Counted from the stretch's first letter, positions 1 to 7,282 are shown. The stretch is 15,728 nt of DNA from an uncultured Ruminococcus sp. (GCA_902773265.1 CACYDZ010000143.1:1-15728); one strand, 5' to 3'. Made by a program: numbers and translations. Notes: a model not told the origin generated them from the sequence alone.

Positions 1-4
1 AAAT

Positions 5-1252
5 TTATTGTCTGATTTGTCCGTTACCGCTGATAATAAACTTCATGGAAGTCAGTTCTTTCAGTCCCATAGGACCTCTGGCATGAAGTTTCTGTGTAGA
101 AATGCCGATTTCCGCACCCATACCAAATTCACCGCCGTCTGTAAAGCGTGTTGATGCATTGACATACACCGCTGAAGAGTCTACCTGTGCAATAAATTTT
201 TGCTGTGCAGAATAATTTTCGGTAATGATAACTTCACTGTGACCTGTGGAATACTGTCGGATATGAGCGATTGCCTCATCAAGAGAGCTGACAACTTTGA
301 CAGCAATTTTATAATCCAGATATTCATTAGCCCAGTCATATTCTCCGGCCGGAATGACACAATCGCCAAGAATCTGCCTTGTGATATCGCAACCGTGAAT
401 TTCCACATTCTTTTCATCAAGTTTCGTCTTGAGCATAGGCAAAAATTTTTCGGCAACATCTTTATGCACAAGAACCGTTTCCAGTGCATTACAGACAGAC
501 GGTCTTTGTGTTTTGCCGTTGAAGATAATATTGACAGCCATTTCCAAATCAGCGTCTTTGTCAACAACAGCATGACAGTTTCCGACCCCTGTTTCAATAA
601 CGGGAACTTTGGCATTTTCCACAACAGCTTTTATCAGTCCTGCACCGCCACGGGGAATAAGTACATCAAGATATTCACTCATCTGCATAAGTTCTACTGA
701 GGATTGTCTTGAAGTATCTTTGATAAGCTGAATACAATCTTCGGGTAAACCGACACTTGCAACAGCTTTTCTCATGATATCAGAGATTGCGGTGTTGGAA
801 TGGATAGCCTCTTTTCCGCCACGCAGAATAACCGCACTGCCTGCCATCAGACATAATGCCGCAGCGTCAGAAGTGACATTGGGACGGGCTTCAAAAATAA
901 TCCCGATTACGCCCATAGGCACTCTCACTTTTTTGATTTCCATACCGTTATCGGCAATATGTCCGCTGATAATCTCTCCGATAGGGTCATCAAATTCCGC
1001 TACTTTTCTGACACCCTGTGCCATACCTGTAATGCGTTCCTCTGTCAGTCGCAAACGGTCAAGCAACGACTTTGTAAGACCGTTTTTTTCGCCGTTTTCC
1101 AAATCTGTTTTGTTGCTTGTCAAAATAGCTGTCTTGTTGTCGAGTAATGCGTCAGCAATCGCCAGAAGAGCTGTTTTTTTCTTTCTGCCAGCTACTGCCA
1201 GTACCTGTGACGCTTGTTTTGCTTTTTGTCCCATTTTCTGAAGTTCAGTCAT
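5..1252 (-). CDS. proA: Gamma-glutamyl phosphate reductase (glutamate-5-semialdehyde dehydrogenase)
   Basis: This 415-residue cytosolic enzyme reduces gamma-glutamyl phosphate to glutamate-5-semialdehyde with NADPH, the second step of proline synthesis. The length is normal for the family. Visible family landmarks are the nucleotide-binding stretch GVIGIIFEARPNVT (about residues 114-127), the TGVGNCHAVVD segment (221-231) and the catalytic cysteine in QRPSVCNALE (Cys254). The ATG is preceded by a perfect AGGAGG at 1261-1266, 8 nt away, which fixes the start. It lies 31 nt downstream of the restriction endonuclease gene and is the last gene seen in the metA cluster. No proB is in the window; it could lie beyond position 1. 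The region sampled at 601-660 has 30 G/C in 60 bases, richer than the neighbouring endonuclease gene. Identification is secure. Confidence 0.97.
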   Translation of the reverse strand: MTELQKMGQKAKQASQVLAVAGRKKKTALLAIADALLDNKTAILTSNKTDLENGEKNGLTKSLLDRLRLTEERITGMAQGVRKVAEFDDPIGEIISGHIADNGMEIKKVRVPMGVIGIIFEARPNVTSDAAALCLMAGSAVILRGGKEAIHSNTAISDIMRKAVASVGLPEDCIQLIKDTSRQSSVELMQMSEYLDVLIPRGGAGLIKAVVENAKVPVIETGVGNCHAVVDKDADLEMAVNIIFNGKTQRPSVCNALETVLVHKDVAEKFLPMLKTKLDEKNVEIHGCDITRQILGDCVIPAGEYDWANEYLDYKIAVKVVSSLDEAIAHIRQYSTGHSEVIITENYSAQQKFIAQVDSSAVYVNASTRFTDGGEFGMGAEIGISTQKLHARGPMGLKELTSMKFIISGNGQIRQ

Positions 1253-1283
1253 TTTTATTTCCTCCTGAATATGAAGTGAGTGT

Positions 1284-2033
1284 TTATTTTAATTGGTCAA
1301 AACCATTGTAAGTACCGAAAGCCAGAAGATACAAGGCTTTCAGCATATCTTTATTTTTATCTTGTAATTCTTCGATTACCGTATCGTGTTGTGTAACATC
1401 TGAGAAAGTTTCCGTTATCAATTCAGCAATCGTTTCCGGAAGCTGCATACACATCTGATAAAAAGCATCTTCGATACCGGTTACTATGTGATAGAATTTA
1501 TCTATTGATACTCGTCTGATATGTTCATTAGAACAACTTTGTCCGTTGACAGAACAAACCCACGGGATATTTCTTGACACCGGAGCGATAGCTTCAACTA
1601 AAAAACAATAATCATTGGGAGATTGCAGAATTTTATTTTGCATCTGAATATATGTTTTCTGAGAAGAGGAAGAGTTCATGGTATTGTGTTTATTCTTCAT
1701 TTCTACAAAAATCTGATAACCGTTTTTTTCAACAATAATATCCCACCCTTGTGGAGGAACAATACAGTTCTCAAAGTAACGGAAAATGTTCTGATGAAAA
1801 TAACCGATAGCATTGGTATTGGATTTATCCCTTTGACGGTATATTTCTGTATTCAGTATGTCCTCAAAACTTTTTTGGTAAATATATTTGTCAAAAAGCA
1901 ATTTGATAGGGTCTACAACATTAGCATTGAATTTTTTCAATGTAACGGATTTCTGATTTTTATAATAAGTTTCCAATGTTTTCTGAATATGCGTTTTAAA
2001 TGACTGTTCGTCAATAAATGATAAAGAAAACAT
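1284..2033 (-). CDS. Type II restriction endonuclease, Eco47II family
   Basis: This 249-residue protein resembles the Eco47II/SinI/Sau96I group of restriction enzymes, whose known members cut GGWCC or GGNCC. The features I recognise are RQRDKSNTNAIGYFHQNIF (about residues 66-84) and GWDI...VEMKNKHNTMN followed by SSSSQKTY. Together they give a PD-(D/E)xK-like active site, with Asp98 and the E-x-K of VEMKNK (Glu111, Lys113) as likely metal-binding and catalytic residues. The start ATG shares one base with the TAA stop of the upstream methyltransferase (TAATG), and GGAG lies about 8-10 nt upstream inside that gene, so translation is probably coupled. Coupling this way would make the methyltransferase first. 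The gene is AT-rich: 1921-1980 has 14 G/C in 60 bases, which suggests acquisition by transfer. The family call is from memory of motifs; exact specificity is inferred. Confidence 0.88.
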   Translation of the reverse strand: MFSLSFIDEQSFKTHIQKTLETYYKNQKSVTLKKFNANVVDPIKLLFDKYIYQKSFEDILNTEIYRQRDKSNTNAIGYFHQNIFRYFENCIVPPQGWDIIVEKNGYQIFVEMKNKHNTMNSSSSQKTYIQMQNKILQSPNDYCFLVEAIAPVSRNIPWVCSVNGQSCSNEHIRRVSIDKFYHIVTGIEDAFYQMCMQLPETIAELITETFSDVTQHDTVIEELQDKNKDMLKALYLLAFGTYNGFDQLK

Positions 2034-3049
2034 TACATCAGCTCCAACGATTTGATAATTGCTGTTCCCAGTTCTTTGGCAAGATTAACAGGTACAGCAT
2101 TTCCCACTTGTCTATACTTGTCAGAAAGTCTGCCACAAAAAATCCAGCTGTCGGGAAAAGTCTGTATTCTGGCATTCTCACGATAGGAAAACGGGCGTAC
2201 CTCTAACGGATGACATCTGTCGGTCTGTTTCATACCGGGACTTGTCAGTACAGTTAAGGAGGGTTCATCAAGACTGATTCTCCGTAATATTCCTGTACGA
2301 CCGCCCTCCATATCCCAACATGATTTCATATATTCTTTGGCAATATCGGGAGGGATATCTTTCCAGTAACCTCCTGGGGGAACAAGAGAAAAGATTTTCG
2401 CTTTATATTCAGAATATCTGGCACATTGTGCAGTATCAGGATTATGGTCAAGTTGAATATCTTTAATTAACGGTTTATATTTATGTGGCTGCGGATATTG
2501 AAAAGAAATCTTATCTGTCAGGTCTTTGCGTATACCTATCGTAATGAGCCTTTCCCGTTTTTGCGGAACACCAAAATTCCATGCATTGAGAACTTGATAA
2601 ACAGTATGATATCCCTCGTCTTCAAAGATATCCAATATTGTACGGTAAGTTTGTCCTTTATCGTGTGTCAGAAGTCCTTTGACATTTTCAAACAAGAACA
2701 TTTTCGGTTGTAGTTGGTGAAGAAACTTTGCATAATGATAAAACATTGTTCCTCGGATATCTTCCAGACCCAATTTTTTCCCTGCATAACTGAATGACTG
2801 ACAGGGAGTACCTCCCGAAAGTAAATCAAGCTCTCCTTTTTGAATGGAAAATTCTTTTTCCAAATCTCTTTTGGCGACATTCTCGATATCTTCACAAAGT
2901 ACATTCCACTCAGGACGATTGGTTTTCAGTGTTTCCACAGCAAATTTGTCGATTTCCACTAAACCAATATGTTCCCAACCTGCCTGTTCTAATCCTAATG
3001 CCAATCCCCCTGCACCGGCAAACAGTTCTATTGATTTGAATTTTCTCAT
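2033..3049 (-). CDS. DNA (cytosine-5-)-methyltransferase of the restriction-modification pair
   Basis: This 338-residue methyltransferase transfers a methyl group from S-adenosylmethionine to C5 of cytosine and should protect the host from the adjacent endonuclease. The m5C motifs occur in order: motif I FAGAGGLALG (10-19), motif IV GGTPCQSFS with catalytic Cys83, motif VI ENV (121-123), motif VIII QKRERL (163-168), and motif X GNAVP (316-320). The target-recognition region between VIII and IX is short, and PGMKQTDRCHPLEVRPF resembles the methyltransferases of the SinI/Eco47II group. It starts 18 nt after the metA stop, with a GGAG site 6 nt before the ATG, and overlaps the endonuclease start by one base. 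No separate promoter or controller protein gene is visible. The enzyme class is certain; the GGWCC/GGNCC specificity is an inference from the partner. Confidence 0.95.
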   Translation of the reverse strand: MRKFKSIELFAGAGGLALGLEQAGWEHIGLVEIDKFAVETLKTNRPEWNVLCEDIENVAKRDLEKEFSIQKGELDLLSGGTPCQSFSYAGKKLGLEDIRGTMFYHYAKFLHQLQPKMFLFENVKGLLTHDKGQTYRTILDIFEDEGYHTVYQVLNAWNFGVPQKRERLITIGIRKDLTDKISFQYPQPHKYKPLIKDIQLDHNPDTAQCARYSEYKAKIFSLVPPGGYWKDIPPDIAKEYMKSCWDMEGGRTGILRRISLDEPSLTVLTSPGMKQTDRCHPLEVRPFSYRENARIQTFPDSWIFCGRLSDKYRQVGNAVPVNLAKELGTAIIKSLELM

Positions 3050-3067
3050 AAGTAACTCCGTTTATTG

Positions 3068-4000
3068 TCAGTTTCCAAACATTTTTTTAAGGTCTTCAAG
3101 GTCATAGGGGGTACGCTGATAGACATAGTAATTCAGCCAGTTAGCGAAAAGCATCGTGGCATTACTTCTCCATGTAAGAGGAGGAGTAGCATGAATATCA
3201 TCTTCAGGGAAATAATTATAAGGAATTTCGGGGTCAATCCCTTTTTTGACATCTCTGAAATATTCATCAGCGAGTGTATTTCTGTCATACTCACCGTGAC
3301 CCATAACGAATATTTTTCTTCCGTCCTTACTGCATACCACAGAAACGCCCGCCATACGAGAGGTTGCCAGTATTTCGAGGTCGGGGTGTTCCTGAATATC
3401 CTTACGGTATACACTGGTATAGCGTGAATGTGGCAACATGAAACGGTCATCAAATCCACGCATGAGAGGATGATTGGTATTCAGTACCCTGTGCTGAAAA
3501 ACACCGCTGAGTTTATATGCCAGATGATATTTCGGTATGCCATAGTGATAATACAGTCCTGCCTGAGCCCCCCAGCAGATATGAAAGGTAGAATAAACAT
3601 TATGTTTACTCCACTCCATAATGGCAGAGAGTTCCTCCCAATAATCCACATCTTCAAAATCCATCAGTTCCACAGGAGCTCCTGTAATAATCATACCATC
3701 AAAACGCTGGTCTTTTATCTCATCAAAGACCTTATAGAATTTTGTCAGATGTACGGTAGATGTATTTTTAGATTCATGTGTAGCTGTCTGGAGCAATTCG
3801 ATTTCAATTTGCAGAGGACTGTTGCCGAGTAAGCGTAACAGTTGTGTTTCTGTTTCGACTTTTGTGGGCATTAAGTTTAAAATCACAATTTTCAGCGGTC
3901 GTATATCCTGTCTGACCGCAACATCTTCGGGCATAACAAAGATATTTTCAGATTCAAGTACTTTAATCGCCGGCAAATCTGCCTGTACCTTGATAGGCAT
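3068..4000 (-). CDS. metA: Homoserine O-acyltransferase MetA, probably acetyl-CoA-specific
   Basis: This enzyme acylates L-homoserine in the first committed step of methionine synthesis. From the ATG at 3998-4000 (MPIKV, the usual MetA N-terminus) it has 310 residues. An in-frame ATG 9 nt earlier is disfavoured because AAGGAAG directly abuts it, whereas that site is 9 nt from the chosen ATG. In this numbering the catalytic residues fall at the Escherichia coli positions: Cys142 in HICWGAQ and His235/Glu237 in GHGEYD. Residue 111, in TGAPVEL, is Glu. Published work on MetA proteins ties Glu111 to acetyl-CoA use and Gly111 to succinyl-CoA, so I infer O-acetylhomoserine as product. It has its own promoter at 4036-4064 and a leader of about 30 nt, with no room for a SAM riboswitch or T-box. 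It heads the cluster that continues into the restriction-modification genes and proA. Confidence 0.96.
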   Translation of the reverse strand: MPIKVQADLPAIKVLESENIFVMPEDVAVRQDIRPLKIVILNLMPTKVETETQLLRLLGNSPLQIEIELLQTATHESKNTSTVHLTKFYKVFDEIKDQRFDGMIITGAPVELMDFEDVDYWEELSAIMEWSKHNVYSTFHICWGAQAGLYYHYGIPKYHLAYKLSGVFQHRVLNTNHPLMRGFDDRFMLPHSRYTSVYRKDIQEHPDLEILATSRMAGVSVVCSKDGRKIFVMGHGEYDRNTLADEYFRDVKKGIDPEIPYNYFPEDDIHATPPLTWRSNATMLFANWLNYYVYQRTPYDLEDLKKMFGN

Positions 4001-4035
4001 AATATCCATCTTCCTTATGTATATAATCTTTATCT

Positions 4036-4064
4036 ATTATAAGTGTTATCGCAAAAATTTTCAA
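4036..4064 (-). promoter_or_regulatory. Sigma-A promoter of metA
   Basis: On the minus strand TTGAAA (4064-4059) is followed after 17 nt by a perfect TATAAT (4041-4036). The predicted start of transcription is near 4029, leaving about 29 nt before the metA ATG. The three downstream genes have no comparable promoter and very short gaps, so this probably drives metA, the restriction-modification pair and proA. Confidence 0.8.
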
Positions 4065-4078
4065 CTGTATTATTTATG

Positions 4079-4220
4079 TCAAAATTTGCTTACGCAAATT
4101 TTGTTTGAATGTTCAGCCGATTAAAGGGCTTTGCCCTTTAAAATCCCATCAGGGGCTTTGCCCCTGAACCCCACGAACTTTTTGAAAAAAGTTCGACAAA
4201 AACTTTTAATTGTTATAACT
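4079..4220 (+). repeat. Four-hairpin intergenic repeat, copy A
   Basis: This 142-bp unit lies between the end of rlmH and the metA promoter. It holds four inverted repeats: H1 4081-4102 (arms aaaatttgc/gcaaatttt), H2 4121-4141 (ttaaagggc/gccctttaa, loop ttt), H3 4149-4167 (tcaggggc/gcccctga, loop ttt) and H4 4174-4195 (cgaacttttt/aaaaagttcg). It ends in a conserved tail, GACAAAAACTTTTAATTGT. Copy B is the same length and strand; copy C is inverted. There is no coding potential. It could act as a bidirectional terminator between rlmH and metA, but the T-tracts are weak. I do not know a family name for it. Confidence 0.9.
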
Positions 4221-4259
4221 AAATGTCTGATAATCATTCTGCTTTATAAAAAGTCTGAA

Positions 4260-4748
4260 TTATTTATGATATTTACCGCCACTGTTTATCTGAAAACAGC
4301 GGTAAATCTGTTCACTGAGCATTACTCTCGCCAGTTGATGAGGGAAAGTCATTTTCGACATAGATAGTTTCAAATGAGCTGTTTGTTTGATACTATCAGC
4401 AATCCCCCACGAACCGCCGATAATAAAATCTATCTCACTGTATCCCTCCAGAGAAATTCTGGAAAACAACTTTGCCATTTCTGTTGAAGAATATAATTTA
4501 CCCTCAATACATAAGGCAATCACATACGCATTTTTTCCTATATATCCGTTGATACGATTACCTTCTTTTTCCAGAATGTGTATAATCTGACTGTCATTAG
4601 GGATAGTCAATATTTTTTCTTCCTGTACTTCGGTAACTTTGAAACGACAAAAAGATTGCAGTCGTTTTTCGTATTCAGCAATGGCATTACTCCAGTATTT
4701 TTCTTTGAGTTTTCCCACGCTGATGATATGGACAAAAAGCAAATTCAT
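4260..4748 (-). CDS. rlmH: 23S rRNA (pseudouridine-1915-N3)-methyltransferase
   Basis: This SPOUT-class enzyme N3-methylates pseudouridine 1915 in helix 69 of 23S rRNA, at the decoding centre of the assembled ribosome. From the ATG at 4746-4748 it has 162 residues, close to the family norm of about 155-160. An upstream in-frame extension of 16 codons overlaps walJ and is rejected. Diagnostic segments are ISVGKLKEKYW near the N-terminus, FIIGGSWGI (SAM-binding loop) and the C-terminal SKMTFPHQLARVMLSEQIYR...GGKYHK. The Shine-Dalgarno site is poor (AGGTG touching the ATG). A TTG two codons in, giving a length nearer the family norm, is a possible alternative start. It follows walJ by 7 nt, the walJ-rlmH arrangement known in Bacillus and relatives, and is probably cotranscribed and coupled. 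Confidence 0.95.
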   Translation of the reverse strand: MNLLFVHIISVGKLKEKYWSNAIAEYEKRLQSFCRFKVTEVQEEKILTIPNDSQIIHILEKEGNRINGYIGKNAYVIALCIEGKLYSSTEMAKLFSRISLEGYSEIDFIIGGSWGIADSIKQTAHLKLSMSKMTFPHQLARVMLSEQIYRCFQINSGGKYHK

Positions 4749-4755
4749 CACCTGC

Positions 4756-5547
4756 TTAAAAGACAATATAACTGCCGTCACCGATTTCTTTGGCAACAGT
4801 CATAGTATAGTCAATATTTTCTTTCATATTTTCTTTTTGTAAGCTGTATCTTGCCGATTGCAGTGCCAGTTGAGGAAAGTTATTTTCTTTGCTCAGGTGG
4901 GCAAGCACTATGCGTGAAGTTCCCTCCTTGACAAGGTCGGGAAGTAATTTTGAACAGGTATCGTTGGAAATATGTCCGTAATTAGAGAGAATACGCCGTT
5001 TCAAAGAATAGGGATATCTGCCGTTGAGCAACATATTGACATCATGATTGGATTCAATAATCACCACATCACTGCCTCTCAGTGATTGGCGAATGTCATT
5101 GGTAATACAACCTGTATCTGTCACCAAAGTTACTTTCCGCTGGTTGGCAGTTTCTACCGTATAGCCGACACTTTCATGACAATCATGACTGGTTTTAAAA
5201 GTTCTGACAGTCATTCCTGCGATTTCCGTGCCGTCAGTAATGATATGACTTTTGAATTTATCGGGAACAAGCTGATGCATTTTATCCAGTTCTGACAGAG
5301 TGCCTTGTGTGGCATACACAGGGAATCTGTATTTTGAAGCCAATACCCTAACACCTTTCATGTGGTCGGTGTGTTCATGAGTAATAAAGATACCTTTTAT
5401 ACTAAGTATATCTATATTGTTATCCTTGAGAGATTGTTCGATTTGTCTGGCACTTCTGCCGACATCAATAAGAATACTGTTACTGCCCGAAGTAATACAA
5501 TAACAGTTTCCCTTACTTCCGCTGAACAGCGGATATACTTTTGCCAT
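4756..5547 (-). CDS. walJ: Metallo-beta-lactamase-fold hydrolase WalJ (YycJ)
   Basis: This 263-residue protein matches the WalJ/YycJ group of metallo-beta-lactamase-fold proteins, reported as DNA exonucleases linked to replication and cell-wall coordination in Bacillus-type bacteria. The metal motif HxHxDH is THEHTDH (His57, His59, Asp61, His62). Further likely ligands are His121/His124 in TSHDCHES, Asp144 in VTDTG, His168 in ESNHD and His217 in LAHLS. The N-terminus PLFSGSKGNCY is typical of the family. It is followed by rlmH after 7 nt. The walKR two-component genes that usually accompany it in Bacilli are absent here; its upstream neighbour is murA. The start ATG has only a weak ribosome site (GGATGG about 12 nt upstream), and I see no convincing promoter in the 80-nt gap after murA. 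The exact substrate is not shown by the sequence. Confidence 0.9.
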   Translation of the reverse strand: MAKVYPLFSGSKGNCYCITSGSNSILIDVGRSARQIEQSLKDNNIDILSIKGIFITHEHTDHMKGVRVLASKYRFPVYATQGTLSELDKMHQLVPDKFKSHIITDGTEIAGMTVRTFKTSHDCHESVGYTVETANQRKVTLVTDTGCITNDIRQSLRGSDVVIIESNHDVNMLLNGRYPYSLKRRILSNYGHISNDTCSKLLPDLVKEGTSRIVLAHLSKENNFPQLALQSARYSLQKENMKENIDYTMTVAKEIGDGSYIVF

Positions 5548-5586
5548 ATTGCTTATACACCATCCAATAAGGTTTTACAGTACTGA

Positions 5587-5618
5587 AAAGGCAGACATTT
5601 TTTGAATTGTCTGCCTTT
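5587..5618 (-). terminator. Hairpin terminator after murA
   Basis: An 11-bp perfect inverted repeat (aaaggcagaca / tgtctgccttt) encloses a 10-nt loop, 9 nt beyond the murA stop. On the minus strand the stem ends in TTTT, so the U-tract is short. It separates murA from walJ and is the strongest simple hairpin in this part of the window. Some read-through into walJ is likely, since walJ lacks a clear promoter. Confidence 0.7.
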
Positions 5619-5627
5619 AATTAGTTG

Positions 5628-6914
5628 TTAATCTTCAATTCGCTGAATATCTGCCCCAAGACTGCGGAATTTTTTAATCACATCATCATATCCACGCTCA
5701 ATGAACTTGATATTGGAAATTGTACTTTCTTCATCAATACACAAAGCGGCAATTATCATTGCGGCTCCTGCTCTAAGATCTGTTGCGGTCATTTCTGCTC
5801 CGTTTAATTTTTTACCACCTTGTATTAAAAGAAAGTCATCTTTCTTTTTGACGCTTTGAATAGTGATATCCATGCCTGTTTTCTGTAACTCACTGACATA
5901 TTGAAAACGACTTTCCCATACCTGTTCACGGATAATCCCCGTACCTTCTGCCATTGCCAGCAACACTACAAATTGTGGTTGCATATCGGTAGGAAATCCC
6001 GGATGGGGAGCAGTGATAACATCACAGGCATAAAATTTTTCAATTGCATTTACAGTTATGCTGTCTTCATCGTAGTTGACACTGACTTTGATTCCCATAT
6101 CTACAAGTTTTGAGGATATGGGTTCCAGGTGTTTTGGAATAATGTTCTTGATAACGGCTTTTCCATGCGTAGCGGCTACGGCGGTCATATAAGTACCTGC
6201 TTCTATCTGGTCAGGTATGATGGAATAAGTTACACCGTGTAACTCCTTTACACCTGTAATTTTGACAGTGCTTGTACCGGCTCCTTTGATATTAGCTCCC
6301 ATCATATTCAGAAAGTTTGCCAAATCCACGACATGAGGTTCTCTGGCGGCATTTTCAATGACAGTTGTTCCTTCTGCCTTGACGGCTGCCAGCATAATAT
6401 TCATGGTTGCTCCAACAGAAACAACATCCATATAAATATAACTGCCCACCAATCTTTTGGCATTAACGGATATGGAGGCATTTAAACCGCCCAAAACAGA
6501 ATATTCAGCACCTAAGGCTTTAAAGCCTTTCAGATGTAAGTTGATGGGTCTTTCTCCGAATTCGCAACCACCCGGCATCAATACATTTGCGGTATGTTTT
6601 TGACCAAGCAACGCTCCTAAAAGATAATAGGATGCCCGCATATTACCTACCTGTGGGAAAAAGACATCTGTTACCGTAATCTTTGTTGCGTCAATCTTAT
6701 AAGTAGTGGCGTCAAGTTGTTCAACTGTTGCCCCCATTTGTTTCAGTATCTGGAACATTGTGTGTACATCACTGATGTTTGGAATATTTTCCAGTATACA
6801 AAATGAATTGGCAAGTATTGTTGCAGGAATGATGGCAACAGCAGAATTTTTTGCTCCGCTGATGTTCACTTCCCCACAGAGTGACTTGCCTCCCTTTATT
6901 ACAAATTTGCTCAA
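5628..6914 (-). CDS. murA: UDP-N-acetylglucosamine 1-carboxyvinyltransferase
   Basis: MurA transfers enolpyruvate from phosphoenolpyruvate to UDP-N-acetylglucosamine, the first committed step of peptidoglycan synthesis in the cytosol. The 428-residue length is normal. Key residues are visible: Lys22-Asn23 in SGAKNSA, Arg93 in GNMRASYYLLG, the fosfomycin-target Cys117 in MPGGCEFGERP, and the catalytic Asp310 in GFPTDMQPQ. Cys117 is intact, so fosfomycin sensitivity at the target is expected. The start codon is TTG (6912-6914): the protein begins exactly at the family's MSKFVIKGGK, and AAGGGGTG lies 10 nt upstream. A sigma-A promoter sits at 7050-7078, giving a leader of about 130 nt that contains a possible 29-codon open frame. 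A strong hairpin follows the stop. Many Firmicutes have two murA paralogues; which one this is cannot be told from the window. Confidence 0.97.
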   Translation of the reverse strand: MSKFVIKGGKSLCGEVNISGAKNSAVAIIPATILANSFCILENIPNISDVHTMFQILKQMGATVEQLDATTYKIDATKITVTDVFFPQVGNMRASYYLLGALLGQKHTANVLMPGGCEFGERPINLHLKGFKALGAEYSVLGGLNASISVNAKRLVGSYIYMDVVSVGATMNIMLAAVKAEGTTVIENAAREPHVVDLANFLNMMGANIKGAGTSTVKITGVKELHGVTYSIIPDQIEAGTYMTAVAATHGKAVIKNIIPKHLEPISSKLVDMGIKVSVNYDEDSITVNAIEKFYACDVITAPHPGFPTDMQPQFVVLLAMAEGTGIIREQVWESRFQYVSELQKTGMDITIQSVKKKDDFLLIQGGKKLNGAEMTATDLRAGAAMIIAALCIDEESTISNIKFIERGYDDVIKKFRSLGADIQRIED

Positions 6915-6943
6915 GGAATTAACACACCCCTTATTTTCAATTT

Positions 6944-7033
6944 TCAGACACTTTTCCTGCCGAAATTTATCAAATTCCTATAAATTTTCCCTGCTATTTC
7001 AACATAAATTTTGCTGTCGATTTCAAGGTTCAA
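6944..7033 (-). CDS. Possible 29-residue leader peptide upstream of murA
   Basis: A TTG at 7031-7033 opens 29 codons ending in TGA at 6944-6946, 29 nt before murA. AAGGAG (7041-7046) stands 7 nt before the TTG, an unusually good ribosome site. The peptide would start MNLEIDSKIYVE and end GRKSV; I recognise no homologue. Against it, the predicted transcription start (about 7043) falls within the ribosome site, and 29 codons could be open by chance. This is a candidate only. Confidence 0.3.
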   Translation of the reverse strand: MNLEIDSKIYVEIAGKIYRNLINFGRKSV

Positions 7034-7049
7034 AATTCTACTCCTTATA

Positions 7050-7078
7050 ATATTAATACAAACTGTTGGAATTGTCAA
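7050..7078 (-). promoter_or_regulatory. Sigma-A promoter of murA
   Basis: On the minus strand a perfect TTGACA (7078-7073) is followed by exactly 17 nt and then TAATAT (7055-7050). Transcription should start near 7043, giving a leader of about 130 nt before the murA TTG. This is the only strong promoter in the 368-nt gap between the comM-like gene and murA. Confidence 0.75.
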
Positions 7079-7130
7079 TATCAACATTTTAATATATGAA
7101 ATTGCTGAGGTCTTTTTATCCTATCTCGGC

Positions 7131-7150
7131 AAAAAAGCCTGTGAAGGCTG
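7131..7150 (-). terminator. Probable terminator after the comM-like gene
   Basis: On the minus strand AGCCT-tcac-AGGCT is followed by six T residues, the classic intrinsic-terminator layout with a short 5-bp stem. It lies 133 nt past the comM-like stop and ahead of the murA promoter, so it would separate the two transcripts. Confidence 0.55.
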
Positions 7151-7192
7151 ACAAATGACGAACATTGATAGTCATTTGATGGTGCAATGGAG

Positions 7193-7224
7193 TTGACACT
7201 ATAACAGGTTATAATGGGTATTGA
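7193..7224 (+). promoter_or_regulatory. MerR-type promoter/operator-like sequence without an obvious target gene
   Basis: On the plus strand a perfect TTGACA (7193-7198) is followed by the 6-bp palindrome TATAAC-AG-GTTATA (7200-7213). A TATAAT overlaps the right arm, but its 11-nt spacing is too short for a normal promoter. With 20-nt spacing the -10 would be TATTGA (7219-7224), which resembles the long-spacer promoters with a central palindrome used by MerR-family activators. It points into the antisense of the comM-like gene. The rest of 7151-7282 holds nothing I can name. Confidence 0.3.
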
Positions 7225-7282
7225 ACAGAGCGTATCAATTCAAATTGTACCTGAACACAGAGTAAAAAACAATACTCCAAAA

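Noticed and set aside
774..1241. Open frame of 155 codons on the plus strand opposite proA
   Set aside because: Antisense shadow of proA; no promoter or ribosome site, and no recognisable protein.
4001..4259. SAM riboswitch or T-box ahead of metA
   Set aside because: The predicted leader is only about 29 nt, and the hairpins further out lie upstream of the promoter and recur ahead of unrelated genes.
4749..4796. N-terminal extension of rlmH by 16 codons overlapping walJ
   Set aside because: RlmH proteins are about 155-160 residues and start near the ISVGKLKEKYW segment; the shorter form fits.
7193..7215. Ordinary sigma-A promoter from TTGACA and TATAAT
   Set aside because: The two boxes are only 11 nt apart, far below the usual 16-18, so the pair cannot serve as a standard promoter.
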